A stretch of 64,000 bases of DNA, from NCBI RefSeq assembly GCF_002013375.1, contig NZ_MAEW01000014.1, forward strand, positions 62,001-126,000, given 5' to 3'. How positions within the stretch are numbered: the first letter of the stretch is position 1; the number at the start of each line of letters is the position of its first letter. Of this stretch, positions 30,212-46,223 are shown piece after piece. This DNA is from Mycobacterium sp. D16Q13. GTDB lineage: Bacteria > Actinomycetota > Actinomycetes > Mycobacteriales > Mycobacteriaceae. The position numbers were made by a program, and so were the translations under genes. The notes below the pieces were generated by a model that saw only the letters and a program-made list of their open reading frames with translations, did no database searches and was not told the origin of the DNA.

Positions 30212-30565
30212 ATGGCAACACGTGACATCACCGCTGACGCGTTCAATGACCTGGTCCACGACAACGACATCGTGCTGGTCGATTTCTGGGCCTCCTGGTG
30301 CGGACCGTGCCGCCAGTTCGGGCCTGTCTTCGAGGCCTCGTCGGAGGAGAACCCTGATGTCGTCCACGCGAAGGTGGATACCGAAGCCGAGCAGGCTCTG
30401 GCGGCGGCGGCGAACATCCGTTCCATTCCGACTCTGATGGTGTTCAAGCAGGGCCAGCTGGTGTTCAACCAGCCCGGTGCGCTGCCGCCCGCATCGCTGG
30501 CCGATCTGGTGCAGAAGGTTCGCGAGCTGGACGTTGAGGCGGCGCTGCGCGAACAAGAGGCGTAA
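30212..30565 (+). CDS. trxA: Thioredoxin
   Basis: 117 residues with the active site WASWCGPCRQF at residues 28-38 and the cis-Pro in IRSIPTLMVFKQG. Corresponds by order to Rv1470 (TrxA). A general disulfide reductase; no thioredoxin reductase gene is adjacent. Gap of 60 bases from the OYE gene. Confidence 0.93.
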   Translation: MATRDITADAFNDLVHDNDIVLVDFWASWCGPCRQFGPVFEASSEENPDVVHAKVDTEAEQALAAAANIRSIPTLMVFKQGQLVFNQPGALPPASLADLVQKVRELDVEAALREQEA

Positions 30566-30631
30566 CACCCGAAGGGCGTCGCCGCACAGAAACGATTTGG
30601 TGCAATCCGGCGGGGTCGGTTATATGGACGC

Positions 30632-31441
30632 ATGAGTTTCGTGCTGGTGGATCGTCCGCGCCCGGATATTGCCCTGGTCACCCTGAACCGGCCCGAGCGG
30701 ATGAATGCCATGGCGTTCGACGTGATGCTGCCCTTCAAGCAGATGCTGGTCGACATCAGCCACGACAACGACGTGCGCGCCGTCATCATCACCGGGGCCG
30801 GTAAGGGGTTCTGTTCGGGCGCCGATCAGAAGTCCGCGGGGCCCATTCCGCACATCGGAGGGCTGACCCAGCCGACGATCGCACTGCGATCCATGGAGCT
30901 GCTGGACGACGTCATCCTCACCTTGCGCCGCATGCACCAGCCGGTGATCGCCGCCATCAACGGCGCCGCCATCGGTGGCGGTCTGTGCCTGGCGCTGGCC
31001 TGCGACGTTCGGGTGGCATCCGAGGCCGCCTACTTCCGGGCCGCCGGTATCAACAACGGACTGACAGCCAGCGAGCTGGGGCTGAGCTACCTGTTGCCGC
31101 GCGCCATCGGCACGTCCCGCGCTTCGGACATCATGCTGACCGGCCGCGATGTCGACGCGGACGAGGCAGAGCGCATCGGTTTGGTATCCCGCAAGGTGCC
31201 CTCCGAATCGCTACTGGAAGAGTGTTACGCGATTGGAGAGCGCATCGCCGGGTTCTCCCGTCCAGGGATCGAGTTGACCAAGCGCACCATTTGGAGTGGG
31301 CTGGACGCCGCTAGCCTGGAAAGTCACATGCATCAAGAGGGCCTGGGCCAGCTCTATGTCCGGCTGCTCACCGACAACTTCGAAGAAGCCACCGCCGCGC
31401 GCAAGGAAAAGCGGGCGGCGGCGTTCAGAGACAAGCGCTGA
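30632..31441 (+). CDS. echA12: Enoyl-CoA hydratase/isomerase family protein
   Basis: 269 residues. Crotonase fold: GAGKGFCSGADQKS forms the first oxyanion loop, and AAINGAAIGGGLCLALACDV with NGLTASELGLSYLLPRAIG carries the rest of the active site and the expected Glu. Position between trxA and the ABC-F gene matches echA12 (Rv1472). Acts on acyl-CoA thioesters; chain length cannot be read from sequence. Confidence 0.92.
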   Translation: MSFVLVDRPRPDIALVTLNRPERMNAMAFDVMLPFKQMLVDISHDNDVRAVIITGAGKGFCSGADQKSAGPIPHIGGLTQPTIALRSMELLDDVILTLRRMHQPVIAAINGAAIGGGLCLALACDVRVASEAAYFRAAGINNGLTASELGLSYLLPRAIGTSRASDIMLTGRDVDADEAERIGLVSRKVPSESLLEECYAIGERIAGFSRPGIELTKRTIWSGLDAASLESHMHQEGLGQLYVRLLTDNFEEATAARKEKRAAAFRDKR

Positions 31442-31479
31442 CGGCGCGAGACGCGCACACAGCATTCAAGGAGTAAGTA

Positions 31480-33108
<1,629 letters not shown>

Positions 33109-33224
33109 CCATTTCTCATACGCCATCCGCGTCTCGTGCACCTGCGTGATCACATTTGCGCTATGGTGCAACCGGGTCGAGCCGTCCACAGGGGCAGCGG
33201 CATGGAGTCGGGAGAGAGGTCGCG

Positions 33225-33407
33225 ATGGCCAAAACACGCGACGAGGAGCGTGCCGAGCTGAAAGCGGCATACGAGAAGGGCGCGAGCATTCGTACGCTCG
33301 CCGCGGGCACGGGCCGGTCGTATGGTTACGTGCATCGCGCTCTCGTGGAATCGGGTGCCACCCTACGCGGGCGCGGTGGCCCGAATCGGCGCGGCCGCAA
33401 GGCGTAA
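33225..33407 (+). CDS. Small helix-turn-helix protein
   Basis: 60 residues from ATG 33225 with GAGAGAGG upstream. Contains one HTH (EKGASIRTLAAGTGRSYGYV) and a very basic C-terminus (RGRGGPNRRGRKA). Matches Rv1473A by position and size, annotated there as a possible regulator. Probably binds DNA; targets unknown. The 116-base gap before it shows nothing clear. Confidence 0.85.
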   Translation: MAKTRDEERAELKAAYEKGASIRTLAAGTGRSYGYVHRALVESGATLRGRGGPNRRGRKA

Positions 33408-33471
33408 CTGGCGTTCGACACGCAGTGTGCCCGTTGAGCTTTCGGGTGCCAATTGTTGCTACCGTTATGCG

Positions 33472-34116
33472 ATGCGAGGACAAGGCGGTATCCGGAACAT
33501 TGGTGTGCTGGTGCTGGCGGCCATGACGGCATCCGGTTGCGCCGGTGAGGTGCGCCGGCTGGGCGACTCGGTGTCGCCCGTGGCCACGACGACGGCGCTG
33601 CCGCAAACCTCAACACCTGCCCCCGAGACGTTCCGCGTCACGGCCTGCGAGACGGTCAGCGGCGGTGGCGGCAAGAATGTGGCCACTCTGCTGCGCGACG
33701 TCCGCGTGGGTAAGCAGGACGACTACGACAGGGTCACTTTCGAATTCGGGCCGGATGCCAAGGCTGACCCTAAGAACAAGGTGGCGCTCGATCAGCTGGT
33801 GGTTCCCAAGTACTCGGTGGACAGCCCGGCCAGCGTCTCGGCGGGGCCCAAGGGAGACAACGTCATCGTCGCCGGTAGCGCATTGCTCGGCGTGTTGTTC
33901 GACGGGGCGTCCGCGCATGAGACTGATAAGCCCATCCGTTCGTATCCGGGCCCGAGCGAGATCAAGCCGAAGGATTTCCCGATCCTGGCCGAGGCCAAGC
34001 AAGGCGAGGACTTCGAGGGGAAGGTTCGGTGGGCGCTGGGTCTGAATAAACAGCGCTGCCCCGAGGTGAGCACGCTGACCAATCCGCCTCGGCTGGTGGT
34101 GGATCTGCCGCACTAA
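33472..34116 (+). CDS. Lipoprotein with AMIN-like domain
   Basis: 214 residues from ATG 33472. Short signal with lipobox ASGC (about residue 23), a Thr/Pro-rich linker, then a beta domain of about 150 residues beginning FRVTACETVSGGGGKN and containing VRVGKQDDYDRVTFEFGPDA. It ends in RLVVDLPH. This is the AMIN-like family, small extracellular domains thought to bind cell-wall components. Paralogue of the next gene. Confidence 0.8.
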   Translation: MRGQGGIRNIGVLVLAAMTASGCAGEVRRLGDSVSPVATTTALPQTSTPAPETFRVTACETVSGGGGKNVATLLRDVRVGKQDDYDRVTFEFGPDAKADPKNKVALDQLVVPKYSVDSPASVSAGPKGDNVIVAGSALLGVLFDGASAHETDKPIRSYPGPSEIKPKDFPILAEAKQGEDFEGKVRWALGLNKQRCPEVSTLTNPPRLVVDLPH

Positions 34117-34189
34117 GGGGTTTGTGACCGGGCACCATCGCCCGGCCCACGGTTAGCCACGGGGGACAATCCCCGGTCGAACGCCAGCG

Positions 34190-34210
34190 GTACGGCGTCG
34201 AACGCCGTAC
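34190..34210. repeat. Hairpin just upstream of the second AMIN-like gene
   Basis: GTACGGCGT and ACGCCGTAC form a perfect 9-bp stem with a 3-base loop, ending 11 bases before ATG 34222. The 10-mer GTCGAACGCC occurs at 34176-34185 and again across the hairpin at 34197-34206. With no T-run it is more likely to affect translation or mark an operator than to terminate. Confidence 0.5.
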
Positions 34211-34221
34211 ATTCGCTAACC

Positions 34222-34764
34222 ATGTATCGATACCTGGTACCACTTGTACTGGTAGTCGGGCCGCTCGTGGGTGCCCCGCAGGCGGCGGCCGCACCCGCGT
34301 GCCCGATAGTGACCGACGGCGGCGCCGAGAACTATGCCAATATCCTGCACGATGTGCGCATCGAAACTCTCGATGACCTGGACAGGGTGACGTTCAGCTT
34401 CGGAGCGGACAAGCTGGCGCCGCCGGTAGGGCCGGTGACCTATTGGCAGGCCCCACCATTCTCGGTCACACCGGTCGACGGGGGATACGCGGTGGCATTC
34501 CGCGGCGCGGCGGCACACGACACCATCATGGGGACCGTCGACAATCCCGAGAACCGGCACGTGAAGTCATTTCCGCAACCCGATGATCTCGGAGCGCCTC
34601 CCGGCTCTGCGGTGGTCCGATCGGCTCGTCTCATGCAGGACGCGGACATCTTCAAAAACAAGAACGGCGTGATGGCGTGGAAGGTCGCGGCACAGGCGCC
34701 CAAATGCCCAGTCGTGTACATCGCCGACACGCCCGCCCGGGCCGTCATCGACTTTCCGCACTAA
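34222..34764 (+). CDS. Secreted AMIN-like domain protein
   Basis: 180 residues. Sec signal peptide (about 1-24, ending AAAAPAC, likely cut after an Ala); no lipobox context as clear as in its neighbour. The mature domain parallels the lipoprotein at 33472: NILHDVRIETLDDLDRVTFS matches LLRDVRVGKQDDYDRVTFEF, and both end DFPH or DLPH. So the pair comprises one membrane-anchored and one free form of the same domain. Confidence 0.82.
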   Translation: MYRYLVPLVLVVGPLVGAPQAAAAPACPIVTDGGAENYANILHDVRIETLDDLDRVTFSFGADKLAPPVGPVTYWQAPPFSVTPVDGGYAVAFRGAAAHDTIMGTVDNPENRHVKSFPQPDDLGAPPGSAVVRSARLMQDADIFKNKNGVMAWKVAAQAPKCPVVYIADTPARAVIDFPH

Positions 34765-35291
34765 TCCGCAGGCAGGCGGGAAACATCGTGCAGGTGATGC
34801 ACCGGATCGTGCACGAAGTACAGACCCAGTGTCGCGACGGTGAAAATCGAACCGTTGCTTCGTCTCCCGCGTCGCTGTAAGGCCGACTCGGGCACATCGG
34901 AGAAGGCGGCGGCGATGGCTTCGCCCGCCGCGGCGAGTTCGACGGCTACCGCCTGTGGATCCTGCTCGGCATACCGGTCCTCGACGGCCGTCTTGTCCTG
35001 GTCCCAGTTCTCGAACAAGGGGTTGTCCTCGGCGAGCATGAGCTGCAGCCGGGTCAGGAAGATGCGGAACACGTCGCGGACGTGCGCTCCGTACTCCAGC
35101 GCCGACCAGGTCTGCTCGTCGGGGCGTACCCGCACCCGGGGCTGGGCCAGCACCCGCTGCCAGGCCCTCAGGTTATCCCGGACGATATCCGGTATCCGCG
35201 CGAATGATGTTGCGGCGGGATCAAATCCGCATTCACCGCAGGGGCGTTCGAGGACCCAGGTCCAGTCCTTGGAGTCAGGCGTGATCGGCAC
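34761..35291 (-). CDS. DinB-like protein
   Basis: 176 residues from GTG 35291, overlapping the end of the TetR gene by 17 bases. DinB/DUF664-type four-helix bundle: WSALEYGAHVRDVFRIFLTR carries one likely metal His, and LYFVHDPVHHLHDV carries the C-terminal His cluster. Members include thiol-dependent transferases (e.g. mycothiol or bacillithiol dependent). Exact reaction unknown. Translation probably coupled to the TetR gene. Confidence 0.8.
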   Translation of the reverse strand: MPITPDSKDWTWVLERPCGECGFDPAATSFARIPDIVRDNLRAWQRVLAQPRVRVRPDEQTWSALEYGAHVRDVFRIFLTRLQLMLAEDNPLFENWDQDKTAVEDRYAEQDPQAVAVELAAAGEAIAAAFSDVPESALQRRGRRSNGSIFTVATLGLYFVHDPVHHLHDVSRLPAD

Positions 35292-35847
35292 GGCGCACCG
35301 AATCCTCGACGAGATCCAACACGCGGCTGAGGCTTTCGGTGGATTCACCGGCGGCCAGGCGTGCCACCAGGCCGTCGAGCACCAGATCCAGATAGCCCAA
35401 AATCACCTCGCTGGACACGTCCTCACGCAGTCGGCCGGCCTTCTTCTGGCGTTGTAGCCGTGCCAAGGTGGCGGTGTTGAGCTCTTCGGAACGCTGGTTC
35501 CAGCCCCGCCGGAATTCGGGATCATTGCGCAACTTGCGGGCGATCTCTAAACGCGTTGCCAGCCAATCGAATTGATCCGGATCGGCCAGCATATCGCGCA
35601 TCACCTGCACCAGGCCCTCGCGGCTGGCGACGTTCGCCATCCGCTCGGCATCCTCGCGGGCGAGCGCGAAGAACAAGGTGTCCTTGTCGCGGAAATGGTG
35701 GAAGATCGCCCCCCGCGACATGCCGATGGTGTGCTCCAGGCGGCGCACGGTGGCACCGTCGTACCCATACTCGGCAAAACAGCGCCGCGCGCCATCGAGG
35801 ATCTGGCGGCGACGAGCCGCGAGGTGATCCTCGCTAACGCGCGGCAC
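35275..35847 (-). CDS. TetR-family regulator next to aconitase
   Basis: 190 residues. HTH GYDGATVRRLEHTIGMSRGAIFHHF near the N-terminus; C-terminal domain LIARL-type of the TetR_C group. Lies 16 bases after acn on the same strand. By position it is the counterpart of Rv1474c, which I recall as an iron-linked regulator of acn. Autoregulation of the acn-tetR-dinB unit is likely. Confidence 0.9.
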   Translation of the reverse strand: MPRVSEDHLAARRRQILDGARRCFAEYGYDGATVRRLEHTIGMSRGAIFHHFRDKDTLFFALAREDAERMANVASREGLVQVMRDMLADPDQFDWLATRLEIARKLRNDPEFRRGWNQRSEELNTATLARLQRQKKAGRLREDVSSEVILGYLDLVLDGLVARLAAGESTESLSRVLDLVEDSVRRADHA

Positions 35848-35863
35848 TGTTGGTCAGCCGTTT

Positions 35864-39764
<3,901 letters not shown>

Positions 39765-41261
39765 ATGACCGAGAAGGCTCGCCGAGCGCCGAAGATCGAG
39801 GAGACGGCAGACCGAATGAAACGGACAGTCCCGCAGCATTTCGCGGACCGTTTCGCGGTGCGTGGCAAACGAACCGTGGCAGTCGCCCTGGTCGTGCCCT
39901 CGCTGATGGCCGCGAGTCTGATGATGTGGCCCAACACCCTTGCGGTCACGTCCGCAGAACCCAATGACATGGCCTCGCTGATCAGTCAACTGGCCGACAC
40001 CAACCAGCAGATCGAACAGCTCACCGCTGACGTGCAGACCCAACAGGAGTCCATCAACAAGGGATTGGTCGATCTTCAGGACGCGCGTGACAAGGCGGCC
40101 GGAGCAGCCCAGGCGGTCGCAGAGGGGCAGCAGGCCGTCGACACCGCCAATGGCGCGATCGTCGAAGCGCAGGGCAAGTTCGACCGGATGGCCGCGGCCA
40201 CGTACATGGCCGGCCCCTCGGGTTCGTACCTGACCGCTACCAGCCCCGACGACGTGGTGCGTCTGGCCTCGGTGACCAAGAGTGTCGAGGCGAGCTCGCA
40301 GACCGTCATGGACAACCTGCGCCGCGCACGTACAGAGCAGGTCAACAAGGAATCGCAGGCGCGGGCCATCCAGGAGAAGGCCGACCAGGCCGCCGCTGAC
40401 GCACAGAAGCAGCAGGACGACCTGGTGTCGGCGATGAAGGATGTACAGAAGAAGCTCGAAGCGCAGCGCGGAACCGCGTCGGAGTTGGCGGCCAAGAAGA
40501 AGAGCGCCGAGGCGCAGCTAGCCGCCGCCCGTGGGCCGGAGTTCGCGGCGTCGACGGCGACCGCCCGGGTGGTCAATCCGAGTGCCGCCATCGCGGGTAA
40601 TGGCAACGAGTGGACCGAGGGGCCGGCTCCTGCTGCCGCAGCCGGTGGCCAATGGGATACCACGCTTCCGATGATCGCCAGCGCCAACGTGCCGACCGAT
40701 CCGACGCAGACCATCAACATGGTGTTGGGCATCGGCAACACCGCAGCCAACGTCGGCCAGTCCGCGGTGTGCGGTGTGATCGGAATGTTCTGCCCCAAAG
40801 CTGCCCCGGCGGCGGCGGCTTCCAGCGAGGGTGGCGAGTACCTCCCCAAGGTCTACGGCCGGGAGAATGTGGAGCGGGTGATCGCCCGCGCCGGTAGCGC
40901 GATGAACACGCCGTACTCGTGGGGTGGTGGTTCCTACAACGGTCCGACCCGCGGAATCGACTCGGGTGCAAATACTGTCGGCTATGACTGCTCTGGACTG
41001 ATGATGTACGGGTTCGCCGCGGTCGGCATCAGACTCAGGCACTACACCGGATATCAGTACAACTCCGGGCGCAAGGTGCCCAGTGCGCAGATGAAGCGCG
41101 GCGACATGATTTTCTACGGCCCCAACGCAAGCCAGCACGTTGCGTTGTACCTCGGCAACGGTCAGATGCTCGAAGCGCCGAACACCGGCGATGTGGTCAA
41201 GGTGTCGCCGGTTCGCACCAGCGGCATGACGCCCTTCGTAACCCGATTGATTGAGTGGTAG
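39765..41261 (+). CDS. ripA: Peptidoglycan endopeptidase RipA
   Basis: 498 residues from ATG 39765, with AAGGG six bases upstream. N-terminal signal/anchor helix (about 30-60), a long coiled coil (about 65-260) that acts as a lid or scaffold, a Pro/Ala-rich linker, and an NlpC/P60 domain (about 360-498) with catalytic Cys in VGYDCSGLMMY and His in SQHVALYLGNGQMLEAP. Cleaves peptide stems for daughter-cell separation. Overlaps or abuts ripB. Confidence 0.95.
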   Translation: MTEKARRAPKIEETADRMKRTVPQHFADRFAVRGKRTVAVALVVPSLMAASLMMWPNTLAVTSAEPNDMASLISQLADTNQQIEQLTADVQTQQESINKGLVDLQDARDKAAGAAQAVAEGQQAVDTANGAIVEAQGKFDRMAAATYMAGPSGSYLTATSPDDVVRLASVTKSVEASSQTVMDNLRRARTEQVNKESQARAIQEKADQAAADAQKQQDDLVSAMKDVQKKLEAQRGTASELAAKKKSAEAQLAAARGPEFAASTATARVVNPSAAIAGNGNEWTEGPAPAAAAGGQWDTTLPMIASANVPTDPTQTINMVLGIGNTAANVGQSAVCGVIGMFCPKAAPAAAASSEGGEYLPKVYGRENVERVIARAGSAMNTPYSWGGGSYNGPTRGIDSGANTVGYDCSGLMMYGFAAVGIRLRHYTGYQYNSGRKVPSAQMKRGDMIFYGPNASQHVALYLGNGQMLEAPNTGDVVKVSPVRTSGMTPFVTRLIEW

Positions 41262-42022
41262 AACCTGTGAACACAGCGAAAACGACCAGATTGCTCAAAG
41301 TTCAGGGCCTCTTCGTCGTGCGTGCGGCCCTCGCGGTGGGGATCGCTGTCGCACTGGTGCTGTTCATGGGTGTCCCGCGGGCCTCAGCCGATGACAACCC
41401 GATCAGCCCGAATGTTGGCACTGCCTTCCTGAACGCCCTCGGGCTGAACCCGTCGGGCGGCGACTGGGACAACACACTGCCCTTCGCGGGGCCGAGTCAG
41501 GGCGCCGACCCCACGAAGATCATGAACGGGGTGATGGGGGTCGGACAGACCGCGCTGGGTGCGTTGGGCATCGGCGGTAACCGCGCGTCTGCGGGAGCCG
41601 GACGTCCACTCGTGTACGGCCGTCAGGCGGTGGAAGCGGTGATCCAGCGCGGCGGTACGCAGCTTGGTGTCCCGTACTCGTGGGGTGGCGGCACCGTGCG
41701 CGGGCCCAGCGGGGGCGTGGACTACGACGCCGGCAAGGTGGGCTATGACTGCTCCGGCTTCACCATGTTCTCCTACGCGGCAGCCGGCGTGAAGCTGCCC
41801 AAATACTCGGGTGATCAGTACAACGCGGGCCAGAAGATTCCTGTCTCGCAGGCGAAGCGCGGCGATCTGCTGTTCTACGGCCCGGGCGGTTCTCAGCACG
41901 TGGTGATCTACCTCGGCAACGGTCAGATGCTGGAAGCCAGCGGCAGCGCGGAGAAGGTGACGGTGTCGCCCGTGCGCACCGGAGGCATGACTCCCTATGC
42001 CGTGCGCATCATCGCGTGGTAG
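41255..42022 (+). CDS. ripB: Peptidoglycan endopeptidase RipB
   Basis: 255 residues from GTG 41255, overlapping the ripA stop; GTG 41267 is equally possible. Signal peptide (to about 48, ending PRASA), then an NlpC/P60 domain like that of RipA with Cys in VGYDCSGFTMF and His in SQHVVIYLGNGQMLEAS. It lacks the coiled coil, so it is a shorter, less restrained hydrolase. Both domains share WDNTLPF/WDTTLPM and YGRE/YGRQ motifs, showing duplication. Confidence 0.94.
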   Translation: MVEPVNTAKTTRLLKVQGLFVVRAALAVGIAVALVLFMGVPRASADDNPISPNVGTAFLNALGLNPSGGDWDNTLPFAGPSQGADPTKIMNGVMGVGQTALGALGIGGNRASAGAGRPLVYGRQAVEAVIQRGGTQLGVPYSWGGGTVRGPSGGVDYDAGKVGYDCSGFTMFSYAAAGVKLPKYSGDQYNAGQKIPVSQAKRGDLLFYGPGGSQHVVIYLGNGQMLEASGSAEKVTVSPVRTGGMTPYAVRIIAW

Positions 42023-42206
42023 CTCTTCTGATCCTTCGGGTGAGCTAGAACGGCGCGCCAGCGAACGGGTACGTGGACCAAATCCCGGGATGCTGGAATA
42101 GTGGACCGGAGGCGCCGCCCAGGGCTGGGTGCCGCTCATATGCACATGGCCACCAAGAAGCCACCGAAATAGCACGGAATCGTCAGGCAGAGCCGGAGGG
42201 AAGTTG

Positions 42207-43352
42207 ATGTCATCACCAGGGTCACCAGGGGGAGGTGCCGGGTACTCCGGCGGAAGCGCCGGTCCCGCGCCGCACGCCCCGCAGGGTCCGACATCACCGG
42301 CCCTGGCCGCCGAGGTGCAGAACCTCGAGCGCGCCATCTTTGAGGTCAAGCGCGTCATCGTGGGCCAGGACCGACTGGTCGAGCGAATTCTCGTCGGCCT
42401 GCTCGCCAAGGGACACGTGTTGCTCGAGGGTGTGCCCGGCGTTGCCAAGACGCTGGCGGTCGAGACCTTCGCCAAGGTGGTGGGCGGCTCGTTCTCCCGT
42501 GTCCAGTTCACGCCGGACCTGGTGCCCACCGACATCATCGGTACCCGCATCTACCGCCAGGGCAAGGAGGAGTTCGATACCGAGCTCGGACCGGTGGTCG
42601 CCAACTTCCTGCTGGCCGACGAGATCAACCGTGCGCCCGCCAAGGTGCAGTCGGCACTGCTCGAGGTCATGGCCGAACGGCATGTCTCTATCGGCGGCAA
42701 GACCTATCCGATGCCCAAGCCCTTCCTGGTGATGGCCACGCAGAACCCCATCGAGAACGAGGGCGTGTACCCGCTGCCCGAGGCTCAGCGCGACCGTTTC
42801 CTGTTCAAGATCAACGTCGACTACCCGACCGTTGAGGAAGAGCGCGAGATCATCTACCGGATGGGTGTCACGCCGCCGGAGCCCAAGCAGATCCTGTCCG
42901 CTGACGCGCTGCTGCGCTTGCAGGACCTCGCGGCCAACAACTTTGTGCACCACGCCCTGGTCGACTATGTGGTCCGGGTCATCTCGGCCACCCGCAATCC
43001 CGCGCAGTTCGGGCTCGGCGACGTCGCCAACTGGATCTCTTACGGCGCGAGCCCGCGTGCCTCGCTGGGCATCATCGCGGCCTCCCGGGCACTGGCTTTG
43101 GTGCGGGGGCGTGACTACGTGATCCCACAGGACGTCATCGAGGTCATCCCGGATGTGCTGCGCCACCGCCTGGTGATGAGCTACGACGCGCTGGCCGACG
43201 AGGTTTCCGCCGACACCGCGATCAACCGGATTTTGCAGACGGTTGGCCTGCCGCAGGTGAATGCCGTTCCACAGCAAGGACATTCGGTGCAGCCGGCGAT
43301 GGTGGGGACAAACGGCCCGGTCCCGGCCACCCATAACGCCGCGCCCAGGTGA
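42207..43352 (+). CDS. moxR1: MoxR-family AAA ATPase
   Basis: 381 residues from ATG 42207 with GGAGGGAAG upstream. Gly/Pro-rich N-terminus, then an AAA+ domain: Walker A LLEGVPGVAKTLAVE, Walker B LLADEINRAPAKVQ, sensor MATQNPIENEGVYPLPEAQ. MoxR ATPases act as chaperones with the DUF58 and VWA proteins encoded by the next two genes. Matches Rv1479. Confidence 0.95.
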   Translation: MSSPGSPGGGAGYSGGSAGPAPHAPQGPTSPALAAEVQNLERAIFEVKRVIVGQDRLVERILVGLLAKGHVLLEGVPGVAKTLAVETFAKVVGGSFSRVQFTPDLVPTDIIGTRIYRQGKEEFDTELGPVVANFLLADEINRAPAKVQSALLEVMAERHVSIGGKTYPMPKPFLVMATQNPIENEGVYPLPEAQRDRFLFKINVDYPTVEEEREIIYRMGVTPPEPKQILSADALLRLQDLAANNFVHHALVDYVVRVISATRNPAQFGLGDVANWISYGASPRASLGIIAASRALALVRGRDYVIPQDVIEVIPDVLRHRLVMSYDALADEVSADTAINRILQTVGLPQVNAVPQQGHSVQPAMVGTNGPVPATHNAAPR

Positions 43353-44320
43353 GCACACCCAGTCCGGGCAACGCCCGGCCGGTAGACATCCCGTCCCTGC
43401 GTCGGGGCGAGATCCGTGATCCGCAGTTGTCGGCGGCGCTGCGGACCTTGGAACTGAAGATCCGTCGCAAGCTCGACGGGGTGCTGCACGGTAACCACCT
43501 CGGTCTGATTCCCGGCCCGGGATCGGAGCCGGGGGAGTCCAGGCTGTATCAACCCGGTGACGACGTGCGCCGGATGGATTGGTCAGTGACCGCGCGGACT
43601 ACCAGCCCGCACGTCCGCCAGATGATCGCGGACCGCGAGCTGGAGACGTGGCTCGTGGTCGACATGTCGGCCAGCCTGGACTTCGGGACGACTAACTGCG
43701 AGAAGCGCGACCTTGCGGTCGCGGCGGCCGCGGCCATCATCTTCCTCAACAGTGGTGGCGGCAACAGGCTCGGTGCGCTGATTGCCAATGGGGACAAGAT
43801 TGTTCGGCTACCGGCGCGCTCCGGACGCGCTCACGAGCAGGACATCCTGCGCAGCATCGCCACCATGCCCAAGGCGCCATTGGGTGTCCGGGGCGACCTG
43901 TCGCTGGCGATCGACGCATTGCGACGGCCGGAGCGCCGCCGTGGCATGGCCGTCGTCATCAGCGACTTCCTTGGCCCCATCAACTGGATGCGGCCACTGC
44001 GCGCCATCGGTGCCCGCCATGAGGTGCTTGGCATCGAGGTCCTCGATCCCCGCGACATGGAGCTCCCAGACGTCGGCGAGGTGCTGTTGCAGGACGCCGA
44101 GACCGGAGTCACCAAGGAGTACCGGATCGATGAGAATCTTCGCCGGGACTTCGAACAGGCAGCGGCCAGGCATCATGAAGAGGTGGCACGCACATTGCGC
44201 CGTTGCGGTGCACCGCTTTTGAGCCTGCGGACCGACCGTGACTGGATTAACGACATCGTGAGATTTGTCTCCCAACAGCGCCGTGGTGCGGTGGCCGGGA
44301 CGGGGGCGGGGGCTCGATGA
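43349..44320 (+). CDS. DUF58 protein, MoxR partner
   Basis: 323 residues from GTG 43349, overlapping moxR1 by four bases. Contains the DUF58 signature [20 protein letters not shown] and a vWA-like fold ([15 protein letters not shown], a MIDAS-type DxSxS). Partner of MoxR in a chaperone/assembly module. Overlaps the next gene by ATGA. Matches Rv1480. Confidence 0.94.
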   Translation: MSTPSPGNARPVDIPSLRRGEIRDPQLSAALRTLELKIRRKLDGVLHGNHLGLIPGPGSEPGESRLYQPGDDVRRMDWSVTARTTSPHVRQMIADRELETWLVVDMSASLDFGTTNCEKRDLAVAAAAAIIFLNSGGGNRLGALIANGDKIVRLPARSGRAHEQDILRSIATMPKAPLGVRGDLSLAIDALRRPERRRGMAVVISDFLGPINWMRPLRAIGARHEVLGIEVLDPRDMELPDVGEVLLQDAETGVTKEYRIDENLRRDFEQAAARHHEEVARTLRRCGAPLLSLRTDRDWINDIVRFVSQQRRGAVAGTGAGAR

Positions 44321-45327
44321 GCGATCTGCCGTTCTTCGGGCCGATGACTCTCACGGGCTTCACCCACCCGTGGTTCTTCCTGGTACTACTGCTGGTGGCG
44401 GCGCTGGTCGGGCTGTATGTGTTTGCGCAGTATCTGCGGGAGAAGCGCGTGCTGCGCTTCGCGAACACCGAGCTATTGGACTCGGTGGCCCCGACTCGGC
44501 CTCGCGCCTGGCGGCACGCGGCGACAGCGCTCCTGGTGGTCGGCCTGCTGGTGCTGACCATCGCGCTGGCAGGCCCGAGTCATGACGTGAGGATTCCGCG
44601 CAACCGCGCTGTGGTGATGCTCGTTATCGACGTTTCTCGGTCCATGGAATCGACCGACGTCGCTCCCAGTCGCCTGGGCGCCGCGAAGGAAGCCGGTAAG
44701 GAATTCGCCCGCAATCTCACCCCGGGTATCAACCTGGGCCTCATCGCCTATGCCGGCACCGCGACAGTGCTCGTCTCACCCACGACCAACCGGGACGCCA
44801 CCGTAAACGCCCTGGATAACCTGCAGCTCGCGGATCGCACCGCCACCGGTGAGGGCATCTTCACGGCACTGCAGGCCATTGCGACGGTGGGTGCTGTGAT
44901 CGGCGGCGGTGACAAGGCGCCTCCGGCGCGCATCGTGTTGATGTCCGACGGTAAGGAAACGGTTCCGTCGAACCCCGACAATCCGAAGGGTGCCTACACC
45001 GCGGCGCGTACCGCCAAGGATCAGCAGGTGCCGATTTCGACGATCGCGTTCGGCACCAAGGACGGGTACGTCGAGATCAACGGGCAGCGTCAGAACGTCC
45101 CGTACGCCCCCGACATGATGGAGAAGGTGGCCAAGCTATCGGGTGGGGAAACCTACACGGCGTCTACGCTCGGCCAGCTCAAGGAGGTGTACGCCAACCT
45201 GCAGCAGCAGATTGGGTACGAGACGATCCGCGGCGATGCCAGCGTCGGGTGGTTGCGCCTGGGTGCGTTGCTGGTGCTCGCGGCGGCCTTCGTCGGGCTA
45301 GTGATCAACCGGCGTCTACCCAACTGA
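44317..45327 (+). CDS. VWA-domain membrane protein, MoxR partner
   Basis: 336 residues. Two N-terminal membrane helices (about 14-37, 60-80), a vWA domain with intact [18 protein letters not shown], and a C-terminal helix ([17 protein letters not shown]). BatA/Rv1481-like. Third member of the MoxR-DUF58-VWA unit, joined by four-base overlaps, so the three are likely made in fixed ratio. Confidence 0.94.
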   Translation: MSDLPFFGPMTLTGFTHPWFFLVLLLVAALVGLYVFAQYLREKRVLRFANTELLDSVAPTRPRAWRHAATALLVVGLLVLTIALAGPSHDVRIPRNRAVVMLVIDVSRSMESTDVAPSRLGAAKEAGKEFARNLTPGINLGLIAYAGTATVLVSPTTNRDATVNALDNLQLADRTATGEGIFTALQAIATVGAVIGGGDKAPPARIVLMSDGKETVPSNPDNPKGAYTAARTAKDQQVPISTIAFGTKDGYVEINGQRQNVPYAPDMMEKVAKLSGGETYTASTLGQLKEVYANLQQQIGYETIRGDASVGWLRLGALLVLAAAFVGLVINRRLPN

Positions 45328-45380
45328 TTCGGTGTCCGCCCGGCGGTTCGGTTGGGCCAGTCGGTTAGGCCAAAGTCTAA

Positions 45381-46148
<768 letters not shown>

Positions 46149-46223
46149 GTACGGGAATTCCGCGGCGATGCGCCGCATGCGCGACGAGCAGTACGACGAG
46201 CGAGAACACAACTAAGGAGAATC

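Noticed and set aside
46165..46179. Hairpin GCGGCG-ATG-CGCCGC between fabG1 and inhA as a terminator
   Set aside because: Only six base pairs and no T-run; the two genes are known to be co-transcribed.
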